From Sphingobium sp. (lineage in GTDB: Bacteria; Pseudomonadota; Alphaproteobacteria; Sphingomonadales; Sphingomonadaceae), in contig SPEL01000005.1 of NCBI GenBank assembly GCA_009360885.1, positions 124,001 through 188,000 of the forward strand: 64,000 nt of DNA. Reading direction: 5' to 3'. The notes below the pieces were generated by a model that saw nothing but the letters and a program-made list of their open reading frames with translations, searched no databases and was not told the DNA's origin. This document shows positions 16,144 to 26,594 of this stretch, piece after piece; the first letter of the stretch is position 1, and each line of letters begins with the position of its first letter. The translations under genes and the position numbers were made by a program.

Positions 16144-17216
16144 TGACAGACGCCGAAGCCAGCCGGTCTGTTGCGCGCACTATCGACGCGTTGCGCCGTG
16201 GCTGGCCGGTGGAGGTGCGCGCCGGGGATGAAAAGCTACGCCTGCTGGCGGTGGAAAGCGCGGACGAAGATAGCCTCCCCGCTTTTAACCCGGACGGGCA
16301 AGCTCCCATCCTCATTTCCGCGGCCCGTGCGCAAACTTTGCGCCTTGCCAATCAGCGCGAAGCAGCAGCCCCCGAAGCGCCCGTATTGGTGCAACGGGAA
16401 AGCTGGATTGATGCGGCAGGCGCAATGGCGCTGGCGGACCCAGTAACGGACCTTGCGACCCCGCTGAAAGGCCCCTATCGCGCCCTGCCGCTGGCTATGC
16501 CCCATGCAGCAAGTGCAGCACTGAAACTCGCGCGGCAGGCAGGGATATTACCCGCCTTCTTCATCGGGGATGAGACTGCCCCCTATGAGGCCAGCGCTGA
16601 TGCCTCCGCAATCGACGCTTATGACGGCGGCGCATTACTGCACATCGCCACACGGGCTAAGCTGCCGGTTAGCGTATCGGAACAAGCCGAAATCGTGGCA
16701 TTTCGTACACCCGGCGACTCCCGCGAACATATTGCCCTCATCATCGGCAAGCGCGATGGCAGCACTCCCATAGTGCGCCTGCATAGCGAATGCTTGACCG
16801 GCGATGTACTAGGCAGCCTCAAATGTGATTGCGGACCGCAGCTTCATTCCGCCCTCCACCGCATGACGGAGGCAGACTGGGGCGTGCTGCTCTATTTGCG
16901 GCAGGAAGGGCGCGGCATCGGCCTCATTAACAAGCTGCGCGCCTATGCATTGCAGGATCAGGGCTTTGACACGGTCGATGCCAATGTGCGGCTCGGCTTT
17001 TCCATTGATGCGCGGGATTTTTCGGTCGCCTCGCAAATGCTTAAGCTGCTGTCCATACCGGAGGTAAAGCTGCTCACCAACAACCCCGCAAAGGTTGCTC
17101 GATTAGAAGCGGAGGGGATCACAGTAGCCGAACGCCTGCCGCTCGCCATTACCGCTAACCCTCATAATGCGCGCTATCTCGATACCAAGAGGGACCGCAC
17201 CGGGCATCAGCTATGA
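16143..17216 (+). CDS. ribA: GTP cyclohydrolase II RibA with N-terminal extension
   Basis: RibA opens the ring of GTP, the first step of riboflavin synthesis. The catalytic domain occupies about residues 180-357: RLHSECLTGDVLGS with LKCDCGPQ gives the three zinc Cys (217, 228, 230), followed by YLRQEGRGIGLINKLRAYALQDQG and the GTP-binding C-terminus. Residues 1-175 form an Ala-rich extension of about the size of a synthase domain but without the DDEDRENEG motif of RibB, as seen in other alphaproteobacterial RibA. The ATG at 16143 overlaps the xthA stop. The active partner to the dead RibA half of the ribB product. Confidence 0.93.
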   Translation: MTDAEASRSVARTIDALRRGWPVEVRAGDEKLRLLAVESADEDSLPAFNPDGQAPILISAARAQTLRLANQREAAAPEAPVLVQRESWIDAAGAMALADPVTDLATPLKGPYRALPLAMPHAASAALKLARQAGILPAFFIGDETAPYEASADASAIDAYDGGALLHIATRAKLPVSVSEQAEIVAFRTPGDSREHIALIIGKRDGSTPIVRLHSECLTGDVLGSLKCDCGPQLHSALHRMTEADWGVLLYLRQEGRGIGLINKLRAYALQDQGFDTVDANVRLGFSIDARDFSVASQMLKLLSIPEVKLLTNNPAKVARLEAEGITVAERLPLAITANPHNARYLDTKRDRTGHQL

Positions 17217-17770
17217 CAGGCGCGCCTGCCGATACCCGTGCCCACATTGATGCGGCCATTCATGTCGATACAGCTACCCGCACGCTCAGTTTTGCGGGCC
17301 GCTCCTACCTCTGCGCCATCGGTAAAGGCGGAGCCTGTGCGGCTGAGGATAAGCGCGAGGGTGATGGATGCACTCCACTTGGCACATGGCCAGTGCGCGG
17401 GGTGATGCTACGCCCCGTTCGCGTGGGAATGACCCACCGCCCCCTCATCCCATGGCGGTGGACTCGGGCGGATGATGGCTGGTCCGACGGCGTGGATGAC
17501 CCCGCCTATAATCGCCCGGTCAGCTTGCCTCATCCCTTTTCACATGAAAGGCTGCAACGCGATGATGCGGCCTATGACATCATCATCGTACTGGGCCATA
17601 ATGACGCCCCGCCTGTGCCCGGCATGGGCAGCGCGATTTTCTGGCATATATGGGTGCCGGGCGATGACGGCACACCCAAGGCAACAGAAGGCTGCATTGC
17701 AATAGCGCGGGAGGATATGGACATTATCTTCCCCAATTTACGTCCTGACATGACCATGTGCATAGAATAG
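17213..17770 (+). CDS. L,D-transpeptidase family (YkuD-like) protein
   Basis: The 185-residue protein resembles small YkuD-fold proteins: GDGCTPLGTWPVRGVMLRP, LGHNDAPPVPGMGSAIFWHIW, and TEGCIAIAREDM, which supply the His and Cys of the active site (S/T-x-GC motif, here TEGCIAI). Such enzymes cross-link peptidoglycan or attach lipoproteins, but no signal peptide is visible, so its place of action is uncertain. It overlaps ribA by ATGA, implying coupling to a riboflavin gene with no obvious functional link. It converges with glnD. Confidence 0.82.
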   Translation: MTGAPADTRAHIDAAIHVDTATRTLSFAGRSYLCAIGKGGACAAEDKREGDGCTPLGTWPVRGVMLRPVRVGMTHRPLIPWRWTRADDGWSDGVDDPAYNRPVSLPHPFSHERLQRDDAAYDIIIVLGHNDAPPVPGMGSAIFWHIWVPGDDGTPKATEGCIAIAREDMDIIFPNLRPDMTMCIE

Positions 17771-17923
17771 CACTGCCCACCGGCCCTCTGATATTGGGGG
17801 CGATAAGACCAACATAGAAATGCCCCCCACTGAGTGGGCAGGGAGAGTTAACAGGTCAAACAGACCGCGCGGCAACCAGATAGATGCCCTGTCGCTACGA
17901 AGCCGCGATCATCCCACCAGCCG

Positions 17924-20698
17924 TCATGCTGGCTCCGTTTCTTTCTCATTTTTCTCTACAATCGCCTCTGCCGCCACCAATAACCGCCGTTCCAGCGTTT
18001 GCAGGCGGGATTTGCTTTCTATTTTACCCCCCATCAGGTCGGTTACATAGAAAGTATCGACCGCTCGTTCGCCATAAGTGGTGATATGGGCGCTATGGAT
18101 TGTCACCCGGAGCTGGAACAAGGCATAAGCAAGGTTGAAAAGCAGCGCAGGCTTATCCCGCGCATGGATTTCGATAACTGTAAAACGATTAGATGCCTTA
18201 TTATCAATCAGAACATTGGGCGCAATTTCAAAAGCCTCGGCGCGCATACGGGGTAACGGACGCGCCTCCAGCCGAGGTTGCAAACGCTGCCGGTTCGCCA
18301 GCGCATCCTCAATCGCGCGGCCAATGCGTTCCATCTGGTCGGGCTGATCGAAGGGGCGGCCCAGCGGGTCCTGCACCAGAAAATTATCAATCGCCCGTCC
18401 GTCCCGCAGCGTATGAATACGCGCATCCATGATGCTACCCCCGGCAAGGTGAATGGCACCAGCAAGACGATAGAACAGACCCGGATGGTCGGAAGCATAG
18501 ATGCTGACGAGTGTAGCCCCGCGCTCTGCATCTGGTTGAGTAACGATAGAGAGAGGCTCTTCCTTCGCCGCCAATATCTGCCGCGCATTTTGCACCAATA
18601 TATCGGCTGGTTCCGCCAATATATAGCTATCCGGCAGGCGCGCTGCATATGCAGAGAAATCCGCATCAGAGAGACCCAGTGCCTGCTGCAATGCCTCTTT
18701 ACGTGCGATGATACGATCTTCGCGGCCCTTGGTCTTATGGCCAAGGCGCAACACTTCCTCCGCCGCGAGGTAGAGATCAGACAATAGCTGCCTCTTCCAG
18801 CCATTCCACACACCGGGGCCAACAGCGCGAATATCCACCACCGTCAGCACGAGCAACAAGCGCAGCCATTCCACGCTCTGCACCACTTCGGTAAAATCAA
18901 GAATGGTTTTATAATCGGCAAGATCACGCTTAAATGCGGTTGCACTCATCAGCAGATGATGCCGCACCAGCCATGCAACCGTTTCGGTTTCCGCCGCACT
19001 CAGCCCCAGTCGCGGACAAAGATGTTCGGCGACCTCTGCGCCCAATATGCTGTGGTCGCCATTGCGGCCCTTTGCAATATCATGCAGCAATACCGCGACA
19101 TACAGCACCCGGCGCGATAATATCTGGCTAAATATTTCGGCAGCGAGCGGATGATCTTCCGACAGCTCCCCACGCTCAATCCGTGAAAGCAGGCCGATGG
19201 CACGGATAGTATGCTCATCCACGGTATAGTGATGATACATATCGAATTGCATCTGCGCGACGACACGGCCAAAATCGGGTATGAAGCGCCCGAAAACACC
19301 GGCCTCATTCATCATCCGCAGCGCCCGTTCCGGGTCACGCGGCGATGTCAGCACATCCAGAAAGAAGGCATTGGCGCGTTCATCCCGGCGGATATGATTA
19401 TCAATCAGGCCCATATCCCGGCTGGCGGCAATCATCGCACTGGGGTGAACATCCAGCCCATGCTTATCAGCCAGCGCAAATATCTCCAGCAAGCGCACCG
19501 GATCCTCTGCAAAATAATCATCACGGGGAAGGGCAATACGTCCCCGGTCCAGCACAAAACCGCTTAATTTACGCGGACGGCGGGTGATGGAGGGAATGAA
19601 GCGTCGCCCCTTGCGCGCCCATTGGTCATCAAGGTGAGCAAGAAATACGGCGGTCAAATCCCCCACTTTTTTCGCGGTGAGGAAATAATAATGCATGAAG
19701 CGTTCAACGCCTGCCCTGCCGGTGCGGGCGGTGAAATGCATGTGGCCCGCCACCTCCAGTTGGAGGTCAAAGGTCAGCCTGTCCTCAGCACGGCGGGTAA
19801 TATAATGGAGATGACAGCGCACCGCCCACAGGAAATTTTCAGCCTTTTGGAACTGCCGCAGCTCTTGCGGCGTGAGCAACCCTGCATCTACCAGTTCCGA
19901 CACGCTGCGAACGCGGTTTACATATTTACCAATCCAGAACAGGGTGTGGAGGTCGCGCAGGCCACCTTTCCCTTCCTTCACATTGGGTTCTACCACATAG
20001 CGGCTGTCACCCATGCGTTTGTGCCTGTCATCGCGCTCCGCCAGCTTCTCCGCGACAAAAGTGCGGGCGCTATCCTTCACGACCTCAGCATCAAAGCGGG
20101 CCATTGCCTCGTCATAAACCTCGCGGTCACCCCACACATAGCGGGCCTCCAGCATCGCGGTTCTGATGGTCAGGTCTGCTTTAGACATACGGACCATTTC
20201 ATCAATCGACCGGCTGCTATGGCCGACTTTGAACCCTAAGTCCCACAGGGAATAAAGCATGGATTCAATGACCTGCTCGGTCCATGTCGTTGGCTTATAG
20301 GGGGTGACAAAGGCGATATCGACATCGCTATAGGGGGCCATCTCACCGCGCCCATAGCCACCTACCGCCAGCAGGGCGATCTGCTCCGCCGTGGTGCGAT
20401 TACCCGGCATATACAGATGATGGGTGGTCACATCATAAAGGATACGCACCACCTGATCCGTCAGGAACGCCAGCGCCTGCACCGCCTCGCGCCCATAAGT
20501 AGGCCGTGCATCCAGCCGCCTTTTCGCCTCTGCCCGCCCTTCTTTCAAGGCATCAGCCAATATGCGCACAATCTCGCGGCGCAATTTGCCACTGTCACCA
20601 GTGCCGATTTCCTCTACCAGCGTCTCGATACGATCCGCCACAATGCGGCGATTGATGATGGAACGGCGATTAGGCAAAGTGGCAAATAGGTCGGTCAT
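17924..20698 (-). CDS. glnD: PII uridylyltransferase/uridylyl-removing enzyme GlnD
   Basis: GlnD senses glutamine and adds or removes UMP on the nitrogen regulator PII. Domain order in 924 residues: nucleotidyltransferase with LLAVGGYGRGEMAPYSDVDI (about residues 112-131), a helical middle domain, an HD domain with VAVLLHDIAKGRNGDHS, and two ACT domains at the C-terminus (TLVSIYASDHPGLFYRLAGA and VIEIHARDKPALLFNLAYALF). All catalytic residues are present. It starts 10 bases after the mutS stop, so the two genes are probably cotranscribed, mutS first. Confidence 0.95.
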   Translation of the reverse strand: MTDLFATLPNRRSIINRRIVADRIETLVEEIGTGDSGKLRREIVRILADALKEGRAEAKRRLDARPTYGREAVQALAFLTDQVVRILYDVTTHHLYMPGNRTTAEQIALLAVGGYGRGEMAPYSDVDIAFVTPYKPTTWTEQVIESMLYSLWDLGFKVGHSSRSIDEMVRMSKADLTIRTAMLEARYVWGDREVYDEAMARFDAEVVKDSARTFVAEKLAERDDRHKRMGDSRYVVEPNVKEGKGGLRDLHTLFWIGKYVNRVRSVSELVDAGLLTPQELRQFQKAENFLWAVRCHLHYITRRAEDRLTFDLQLEVAGHMHFTARTGRAGVERFMHYYFLTAKKVGDLTAVFLAHLDDQWARKGRRFIPSITRRPRKLSGFVLDRGRIALPRDDYFAEDPVRLLEIFALADKHGLDVHPSAMIAASRDMGLIDNHIRRDERANAFFLDVLTSPRDPERALRMMNEAGVFGRFIPDFGRVVAQMQFDMYHHYTVDEHTIRAIGLLSRIERGELSEDHPLAAEIFSQILSRRVLYVAVLLHDIAKGRNGDHSILGAEVAEHLCPRLGLSAAETETVAWLVRHHLLMSATAFKRDLADYKTILDFTEVVQSVEWLRLLLVLTVVDIRAVGPGVWNGWKRQLLSDLYLAAEEVLRLGHKTKGREDRIIARKEALQQALGLSDADFSAYAARLPDSYILAEPADILVQNARQILAAKEEPLSIVTQPDAERGATLVSIYASDHPGLFYRLAGAIHLAGGSIMDARIHTLRDGRAIDNFLVQDPLGRPFDQPDQMERIGRAIEDALANRQRLQPRLEARPLPRMRAEAFEIAPNVLIDNKASNRFTVIEIHARDKPALLFNLAYALFQLRVTIHSAHITTYGERAVDTFYVTDLMGGKIESKSRLQTLERRLLVAAEAIVEKNEKETEPA

Positions 20699-20708
20699 AT
20701 TGTCCTGC

Positions 20709-23405
20709 TTACTCCTCGGTTGCGGTTTCCGCCAGCAACTTGAGCTGATAGATCATTTCCAGCGCATCCCGCGGGCTAAGGGCATCAACATCAAGGGCCG
20801 AGAGTGTTTCCCGCAACGGGTCTGGCTGCGCCTCTTCCTCCGTTATGCTGGCCGCAAACAGGGGAAGATCATCCAACCCCGCCGCAATGCCGCCGGTCTT
20901 TTCCTTACCCGCCTCCAGCCGTTTCAGCACATCCTTCGCGCGCGCCAATACAGCGGGGGGCAGGCCCGCAAGCCGGGCAACGGCAATGCCGTAACTGCGG
21001 TCCGCCGGTCCTTCTGCCAGTTCATGAAGGAGAACCAGATCTCCCTTCCATTCCCGCGCCCGAACATGATGGAGCGACAGGGCTTTCAGCGTTTCGGCAA
21101 GGCGCGTCAGTTCATGATAATGGGTGGCAAACAGGCAGCGGCACTGGTTCACCTCATGCACGGCCTCCACCACCGCCCATGCAAGGGCGAGGCCATCATA
21201 AGTGGACGTGCCGCGTCCTACCTCATCCAATATCACAAAACTATGCGGGGTTGCCTGCGAAAGGATAGCCGCCGTCTCCACCATTTCCACCATGAAGGTA
21301 GAACGACCCCGCGCCAGATTATCTGACGCGCCAACCCGGCTGAAGAGCCGGTCCACCAGGCTCATAGTCGCAGAGTCCGCCGGGACAAAGGCCCCCGCCT
21401 GGGCGAGCAAGACGATCAGCGCATTTTGCCGCAAAAAGGTGGACTTACCGCCCATATTCGGGCCAGTCACCAGCCACAGCCGGTCCGCACCCGACAATAC
21501 GCAATCATTAGCGACAAAAGGCTGTCCTGCCTTATGCAGCGCATCCTCCACCACCGGATGCCGTCCACCGATGATTTCCAGTTTTTGTTGCGCCACAAAA
21601 TGGGGCCGTGCCCAGCCCCCTTCGGCGGCGCGCTCCGCCAGAGCCGCAGCAACATCGAAGCGCGCAAGGGCATGGGCCGCATGGGTGATCGCCTCCTTGC
21701 GCGCCAGCACCATATCAATCAGTGTTTCAAGATGCGCCGCCTCCGCCGCCAAGGCATGGCCACCTGCCTGAGCAACCCGTGTCGCCTGCTCATGCAAATC
21801 CACCGAGTTGAACCGTACCACGCCCGCCAAAGTCTGACGGTGGGAAAAACCACTGCCTTCCTTCATCAGCGCGTCACCATGGCGTGAAGGCACCTCAACA
21901 TGATAGCCCAGCACCGCATTATGACGGATTTTAAGCGCCGCGATGCCCGTTTCATCGCGATATTTCGCCTCCAGCAAGGCAATGGCCCGCCTGCCATCAC
22001 TGCTAAGCGCGCGCAGATCATCTAATGCTGCGTCATAACCCTCGGCGATATAACCGCCGCTCGCGCTTTCTGTCGGGGGTGATGGCACCAATGCGCGGGA
22101 TAGTTCATCCACCAACGCGCCATGGCCATCCAGCGCAGGCAGCAACCGGTCCAGCAAAGCCGGGCGACCATCAGCCTTCCCCAGCCTTTCGCGCAGCATC
22201 CTCGCCTCGCCCAAACCATCGCGTATCTGGCCCAGATCGCGCGGGGTGCCGCGCCCCATGGCGACGCGCCCCAAAGCCCGGCCAATATCAGGAAGCGCCC
22301 GCAGCGCAACCCGCAGCGCGTCTCGCTGCCCGCTATGGTTATGCAGCCACTCTACCAGATCAAGACGGCTTTCTATCCCCTGCTGATCCAGCAAAGGCGC
22401 CGATAAATCCGCCGAAAGCATCCGCGCCCCTGCGCCTGTTACTGTACGGTCCACCGCATGCAGCAGGCTCCCCTGACGCGCCCCAGCCATGGTAGCGGTG
22501 ATTTCCAGACTTTCGCGGGTGGCGGCATCAATCGCCATATGGCTGCCCGGCGCGATATGCACCGGCGGCGCAAGATGCGGCAACGTGCCCTTTCCGGCAT
22601 GGTCGAGATAGGCGAGCAACCCGCCAATAGCAGACAGTTCCGCCCGGCCAAAATTGCCAAACCCATCCAGCGTCGCAACACCGAAAAGCGCCTTTAGCCG
22701 CGTGTCCGCCTTGACCGAGGAGAAAGCCCCTTTATCAAAACTATGCCCATCAGGCATATCGAGCCCGCTGCCTTCCGCTACCACAATTTCGCTGGCATTA
22801 AGGCGTGCCAGTTCAGCAGGCAAAGACGCCTCTTCAACCGTCATGGTTTCAAACCGGCCAGTGGAAATATCGGCGGCCGCTATGCCAATCTCGCCGCCAG
22901 CCTCCCCCACGGCAACCAGCATATTATCCCGCCGGGCATCCAGCAAAGTATCTTCGGTAAGTGTGCCGGGCGTTACATAACGGATAATACCACGCGCGAC
23001 GAGCGCCTTTGAACCACCCCGCGCCTTCGCCTCCGCTGGCGTTTCCGTCTGCTCTGCTATTGCAACACGGTGGCCCGCACGGATGAGGCGGGCAAGATAG
23101 GCCTCGGCGCTATGCACGGGGACGCCGCACATCGGTATCGGGTCGCCGCCATGCGCACCGCGCGACGTCAACGCAATATCCAGCGTCGCCGCAGCCGCCT
23201 TCGCGTCATCAAAAAACAACTCAAAAAAATCGCCCATACGGTAAAAGAGCAGGCAATCATCCGCCTGCGCCTTTAATTCCATATATTGCGCCATCATTGG
23301 CGTTACCGCAGGAGAAGCGGGTGCCGTTGTGTCTTTTTCACCTCTCGCGGACTTTTTGCGGGCGGATGAAGCGGCGGGTGCGTCTTGGGGTGATTGGCTA
23401 TCCAT
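20709..23405 (-). CDS. mutS: DNA mismatch repair protein MutS
   Basis: MutS binds mismatches and starts methyl-directed repair. The mismatch-binding motif is FYRMGDFFELFFDDA (Phe and Glu of FxE), preceded by a disordered Ser/Lys/Ala-rich N-terminus of about 35 residues. The C-terminal ATPase has Walker A GPNMGGKSTFLRQ, then GRSTFMVEM, FVILDEVGRGTSTYDG and FATHYHELT. Length (898 residues) is close to the family's. The start is taken at the ATG at 23403-23405. It is the first gene of a mutS-glnD unit and diverges from maeB. Confidence 0.96.
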   Translation of the reverse strand: MDSQSPQDAPAASSARKKSARGEKDTTAPASPAVTPMMAQYMELKAQADDCLLFYRMGDFFELFFDDAKAAAATLDIALTSRGAHGGDPIPMCGVPVHSAEAYLARLIRAGHRVAIAEQTETPAEAKARGGSKALVARGIIRYVTPGTLTEDTLLDARRDNMLVAVGEAGGEIGIAAADISTGRFETMTVEEASLPAELARLNASEIVVAEGSGLDMPDGHSFDKGAFSSVKADTRLKALFGVATLDGFGNFGRAELSAIGGLLAYLDHAGKGTLPHLAPPVHIAPGSHMAIDAATRESLEITATMAGARQGSLLHAVDRTVTGAGARMLSADLSAPLLDQQGIESRLDLVEWLHNHSGQRDALRVALRALPDIGRALGRVAMGRGTPRDLGQIRDGLGEARMLRERLGKADGRPALLDRLLPALDGHGALVDELSRALVPSPPTESASGGYIAEGYDAALDDLRALSSDGRRAIALLEAKYRDETGIAALKIRHNAVLGYHVEVPSRHGDALMKEGSGFSHRQTLAGVVRFNSVDLHEQATRVAQAGGHALAAEAAHLETLIDMVLARKEAITHAAHALARFDVAAALAERAAEGGWARPHFVAQQKLEIIGGRHPVVEDALHKAGQPFVANDCVLSGADRLWLVTGPNMGGKSTFLRQNALIVLLAQAGAFVPADSATMSLVDRLFSRVGASDNLARGRSTFMVEMVETAAILSQATPHSFVILDEVGRGTSTYDGLALAWAVVEAVHEVNQCRCLFATHYHELTRLAETLKALSLHHVRAREWKGDLVLLHELAEGPADRSYGIAVARLAGLPPAVLARAKDVLKRLEAGKEKTGGIAAGLDDLPLFAASITEEEAQPDPLRETLSALDVDALSPRDALEMIYQLKLLAETATEE

Positions 23406-23574
23406 AACAGCACAGCGATAGCCGCAGATGCGTATCAGCGAAAGACCGGCCCGGCATTATATAAATTATCCGACAAATAGAACGGAACGCCCTTGTGGGT
23501 TAAGGGTGAAAAGCGCTAGTGCGTTATACCAAAGTTGTAATTACTGCGCCGCGCTGGCGAGAGAGGGAGACATA

Positions 23575-25836
23575 ATGGCCGCCAAATCGAATATCGAGTT
23601 TTCTGAACGGGAAGCTCTGTTTTTCCACTCTACGGGCCGCCCCGGTAAAATTGAAATCATCGCTTCCAAGCCCATGGCGACCCAGCGCGATCTCGCCCTT
23701 GCATATTCCCCCGGCGTCGCCATTCCCGTAAAGGCCATCGCAGAAGATAGCTCAAAGGCCTATGAATATACTGCGAAAGGCAATTTGGTTGCGGTCATAT
23801 CCAACGGCACGGCGATTCTGGGCCTTGGCAATCTGGGCGCGCTAGCATCGAAACCAGTGATGGAAGGCAAGGCGGTGCTGTTCAAGCGCTTTGCCGATGT
23901 GGATGCTATTGACATCGAAATCAATTCGGAAGACCCGCAGGCCATTATTGACGCGGTCGCCCTCCTCGAACCCAGCTTTGGCGGCATTAACCTTGAGGAT
24001 ATCAAGGCTCCGGAATGCTTTATCATTGAGCAAGCCCTTAAAGAACGCATGAACATCCCCGTCATGCACGATGACCAGCACGGCACTGCTATTATCTGTG
24101 CGGCGGGCCTCATCAACGCGCTGCACATTACCGGCCGTGATATTAAGGACATCAGTATTGTTGTGAACGGTGCGGGCGCAGCCGCCATTGCCTGTACCGA
24201 ACTTATCAAGGCGATGGGTGCCCCGGCTGACCGGGTTATCATGTGTGACCGCGAAGGCCCCATTTATCAGGGCCGCACATCGGGTATGGACCAGTGGAAA
24301 TCTGCCCACGCCGCCAAAACCGATGCCCGCACGCTGGAAGAAGCGCTGGTGGGGGCAGACGTATTCCTCGGCCTCTCCGCCGCTGATGCACTGAAACCCC
24401 ATATGGTGAAAGGCATGGCACCCAAGCCTATTATCTTCGCCATGGCCAACCCTGACCCGGAAATTTCCCCGCCAGCCGCCAAGGAAGCGCGCCCGGACGC
24501 CATCATCGCCACGGGCCGGTCGGACTATCCCAATCAGGTCAATAACGTCCTCGGTTTCCCCTTCATCTTCCGCGGCGCGTTGGATGTTCATGCCACCGCG
24601 ATTAATGAGGACATGAAGATTGCGGCGGCCAACGCTATTGCGGAACTCGCCCGCCAGCAGGTGCCGGAGGAAGTTGCCCTCGCTTATGGCCAGAGCCACC
24701 AGTTCGGCCCGGAATATATCATTCCCGCGCCGTTTGACCCCCGTCTGATGGAAATCGTGCCCGCAGCAGTGGCCCAGGCGGCAATGGACAGCGGCGTCGC
24801 ACAAAAGCCAATTGAGGATATGGACGCCTATCGTCAGTCGTTAAAGGCGCGCCTCAACCCCACCACATCGGTGCTGACCAGCACCTATGAGCAAGCCAGA
24901 GCCGAACCAAAACGCGTCGTCTTTGCAGAAGCCGAAGAAGAAATCGTGCTGCGCGCCGCCATCCAGTTCCGCGAAGGGGGATATGGCATTCCCGTTCTCG
25001 TCGGTCGCCATGATGTTTATGACAAGCTGCGCGAATTGGGCGTTTCTGACCCGGAAAGCTTTGAACTGTACAACAGCGTCAATTCGCCTCTCGTCCCGAA
25101 AATGGTCGATATGCTGTATGAACGCCTGCAACGGCGCGGCTATTTGCTGCGCGATTGTCAGCGTATGGTCAATCGTGATCGTAATATTTTCGGTTCGCTA
25201 CTGGTGCAAATGGGCGAGGCAGATGCGATGATAACCGGCGTCACCCGCACCTTTGCCGAAACCATGCGTCAGGTACGCCGCGTGATTGACCCGGCACCGG
25301 GCAAAACCAGCTTTGGCATCCACGTTCTTGTCGGGCAGAGCCATACTGTGTTCATGGCCGATACCACTTTGCATGAGCGCCCTTCCGCTTCGGAACTGGC
25401 GGATATTGCACAGGGAACCGCTGCGGTTGCCCGCCGCATGGGCCACACGCCGCGCGTTGCGTTCCTCTCTTATTCCACCTTCGGCAACCCGCCGGGTGCC
25501 TATCTGGAAAGCCTGCGCGAAGCGGTTTCCATCCTTGATGAACGCGGTGTCGATTTTGAATATGAGGGCGAAATGGCACCTGACGTTGCCCTGAACCCCA
25601 ATGTGATGAAAAATTACCCGTTCAGCCGCCTTTCCGGCCCGGCAAACGTCCTCATCATGCCGGGGCTGCAATCAGCCAATCTGTCGGCCAAGCTGCTGCG
25701 TGAACTGGGCGGCGATGCGGTGATCGGCCCGATGCTGGTGGGCATGGATAAGCCGGTGCAGATCGCCGCCATGTCCTCCACCGCCAGTGAACTGGTGACA
25801 TTGGCGGTTCTCGCGGCCAGCGGTATCGCGAACTAA
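23575..25836 (+). CDS. maeB: NADP-dependent malic enzyme with phosphotransacetylase-like C-terminus
   Basis: MaeB oxidatively decarboxylates malate to pyruvate. Residues about 1-420 are the malic enzyme, with ATQRDLALAYSPGVAIPV, GKAVLFKRFADVDAIDIE, VMHDDQHGTAII and the nucleotide fold VVNGAGAAAIACTELI. The remaining about 330 residues match phosphate acetyltransferase (RVVFAEAEEEIVLRAA, MPGLQSANLSAKLLRELG) and in this family serve as an acetyl-CoA-sensing regulatory domain. The ATG at 23575 has GAGAGGGAGA upstream and begins MAAKSNIEFSEREAL; the frame is open back to 23428 but that part is not conserved-looking. A terminator follows. Confidence 0.94.
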   Translation: MAAKSNIEFSEREALFFHSTGRPGKIEIIASKPMATQRDLALAYSPGVAIPVKAIAEDSSKAYEYTAKGNLVAVISNGTAILGLGNLGALASKPVMEGKAVLFKRFADVDAIDIEINSEDPQAIIDAVALLEPSFGGINLEDIKAPECFIIEQALKERMNIPVMHDDQHGTAIICAAGLINALHITGRDIKDISIVVNGAGAAAIACTELIKAMGAPADRVIMCDREGPIYQGRTSGMDQWKSAHAAKTDARTLEEALVGADVFLGLSAADALKPHMVKGMAPKPIIFAMANPDPEISPPAAKEARPDAIIATGRSDYPNQVNNVLGFPFIFRGALDVHATAINEDMKIAAANAIAELARQQVPEEVALAYGQSHQFGPEYIIPAPFDPRLMEIVPAAVAQAAMDSGVAQKPIEDMDAYRQSLKARLNPTTSVLTSTYEQARAEPKRVVFAEAEEEIVLRAAIQFREGGYGIPVLVGRHDVYDKLRELGVSDPESFELYNSVNSPLVPKMVDMLYERLQRRGYLLRDCQRMVNRDRNIFGSLLVQMGEADAMITGVTRTFAETMRQVRRVIDPAPGKTSFGIHVLVGQSHTVFMADTTLHERPSASELADIAQGTAAVARRMGHTPRVAFLSYSTFGNPPGAYLESLREAVSILDERGVDFEYEGEMAPDVALNPNVMKNYPFSRLSGPANVLIMPGLQSANLSAKLLRELGGDAVIGPMLVGMDKPVQIAAMSSTASELVTLAVLAASGIAN

Positions 25837-25862
25837 ACGCTATACATTGATGAACTCAAACG

Positions 25863-25891
25863 GGGCGGCTCTGTTCAGGGCCGCCCTTTTT
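25863..25891 (+). terminator. Intrinsic terminator after maeB
   Basis: GGGCGGC (25863-25869) pairs with GCCGCCC (25880-25886), with a 10-base loop, followed by TTTTT. It lies 27 bases after the maeB stop, between convergent genes. Confidence 0.85.
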
Positions 25892-25924
25892 CATGCGCAC
25901 CCCTATCGGGCCAGCCCATCCTGT

Positions 25925-26518
25925 TCAGGCAGCGGCGATATGCGCCCGCACAAAATCCGCCCTTTCTTGTACACTGACCAGCGGCAATGGCACCACATCA
26001 TATCCCAGATTAGTGTAAACCTGCCCCATCATGCGGCACGTAGCCTCTGCCAACCTTTCATCCTGTTTACGTTCCGCATCCTGCACATAAATATCCGGCC
26101 AGTGAGGGGCGATAAAAACCAGAGGATTATAGCGATATAGCTCTGCCGCGCGGCGCATATGGGCTGGAACAGGCAAATTGCAGAGCATCAGATACCCCAT
26201 GATATCGGCTATGCCGCGGTCCAGAACAACGGGACCTTTCGACGCCATGGCCTCCCTGTACGATCGACATGCCCAGCTTAGCATTAATTCGGCAAAAGCA
26301 TTGCGATCCGCCCATGGCAGGGCGGTGCCGCCAATGGCTATCTGATCCTGAATGATAGCGCGCCCGGTCTCCGGCATGGTCAACAGAGGGGCTGAGAACT
26401 GCCTATCATTGATATAAGCGCCCTGTGCCAGCGCCTCAATCAGGCTGGTTTTACCGGAACCCGGCCCGCCAGTAATGACGAACATATGATCGGCTGACTG
26501 GATAATCGGGCTGTCCAT
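25925..26518 (-). CDS. AAA-type ATPase/kinase-like P-loop protein
   Basis: A 197-residue P-loop protein: Walker A GGPGSGKTSLIEAL near residue 17, a Walker B-like VVLDRGIAD at about 97-105, and RRAAELYRYNPLVFIAPHWPDIYVQD. It resembles the small AAA_28 group (NadR/TTD14-like nucleotide-binding proteins), whose bacterial members have no settled role. A kinase or regulatory function is possible but not shown. It stands alone between maeB's terminator and rlmE in the minus direction. Confidence 0.75.
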   Translation of the reverse strand: MDSPIIQSADHMFVITGGPGSGKTSLIEALAQGAYINDRQFSAPLLTMPETGRAIIQDQIAIGGTALPWADRNAFAELMLSWACRSYREAMASKGPVVLDRGIADIMGYLMLCNLPVPAHMRRAAELYRYNPLVFIAPHWPDIYVQDAERKQDERLAEATCRMMGQVYTNLGYDVVPLPLVSVQERADFVRAHIAAA

Positions 26519-26594
26519 TTACATTCCTTGTGCAGGAACAATTCAGGTCTGTAAAACCTTCAGGCCTTATAACGAACCGCTCAGGCAAAGCATA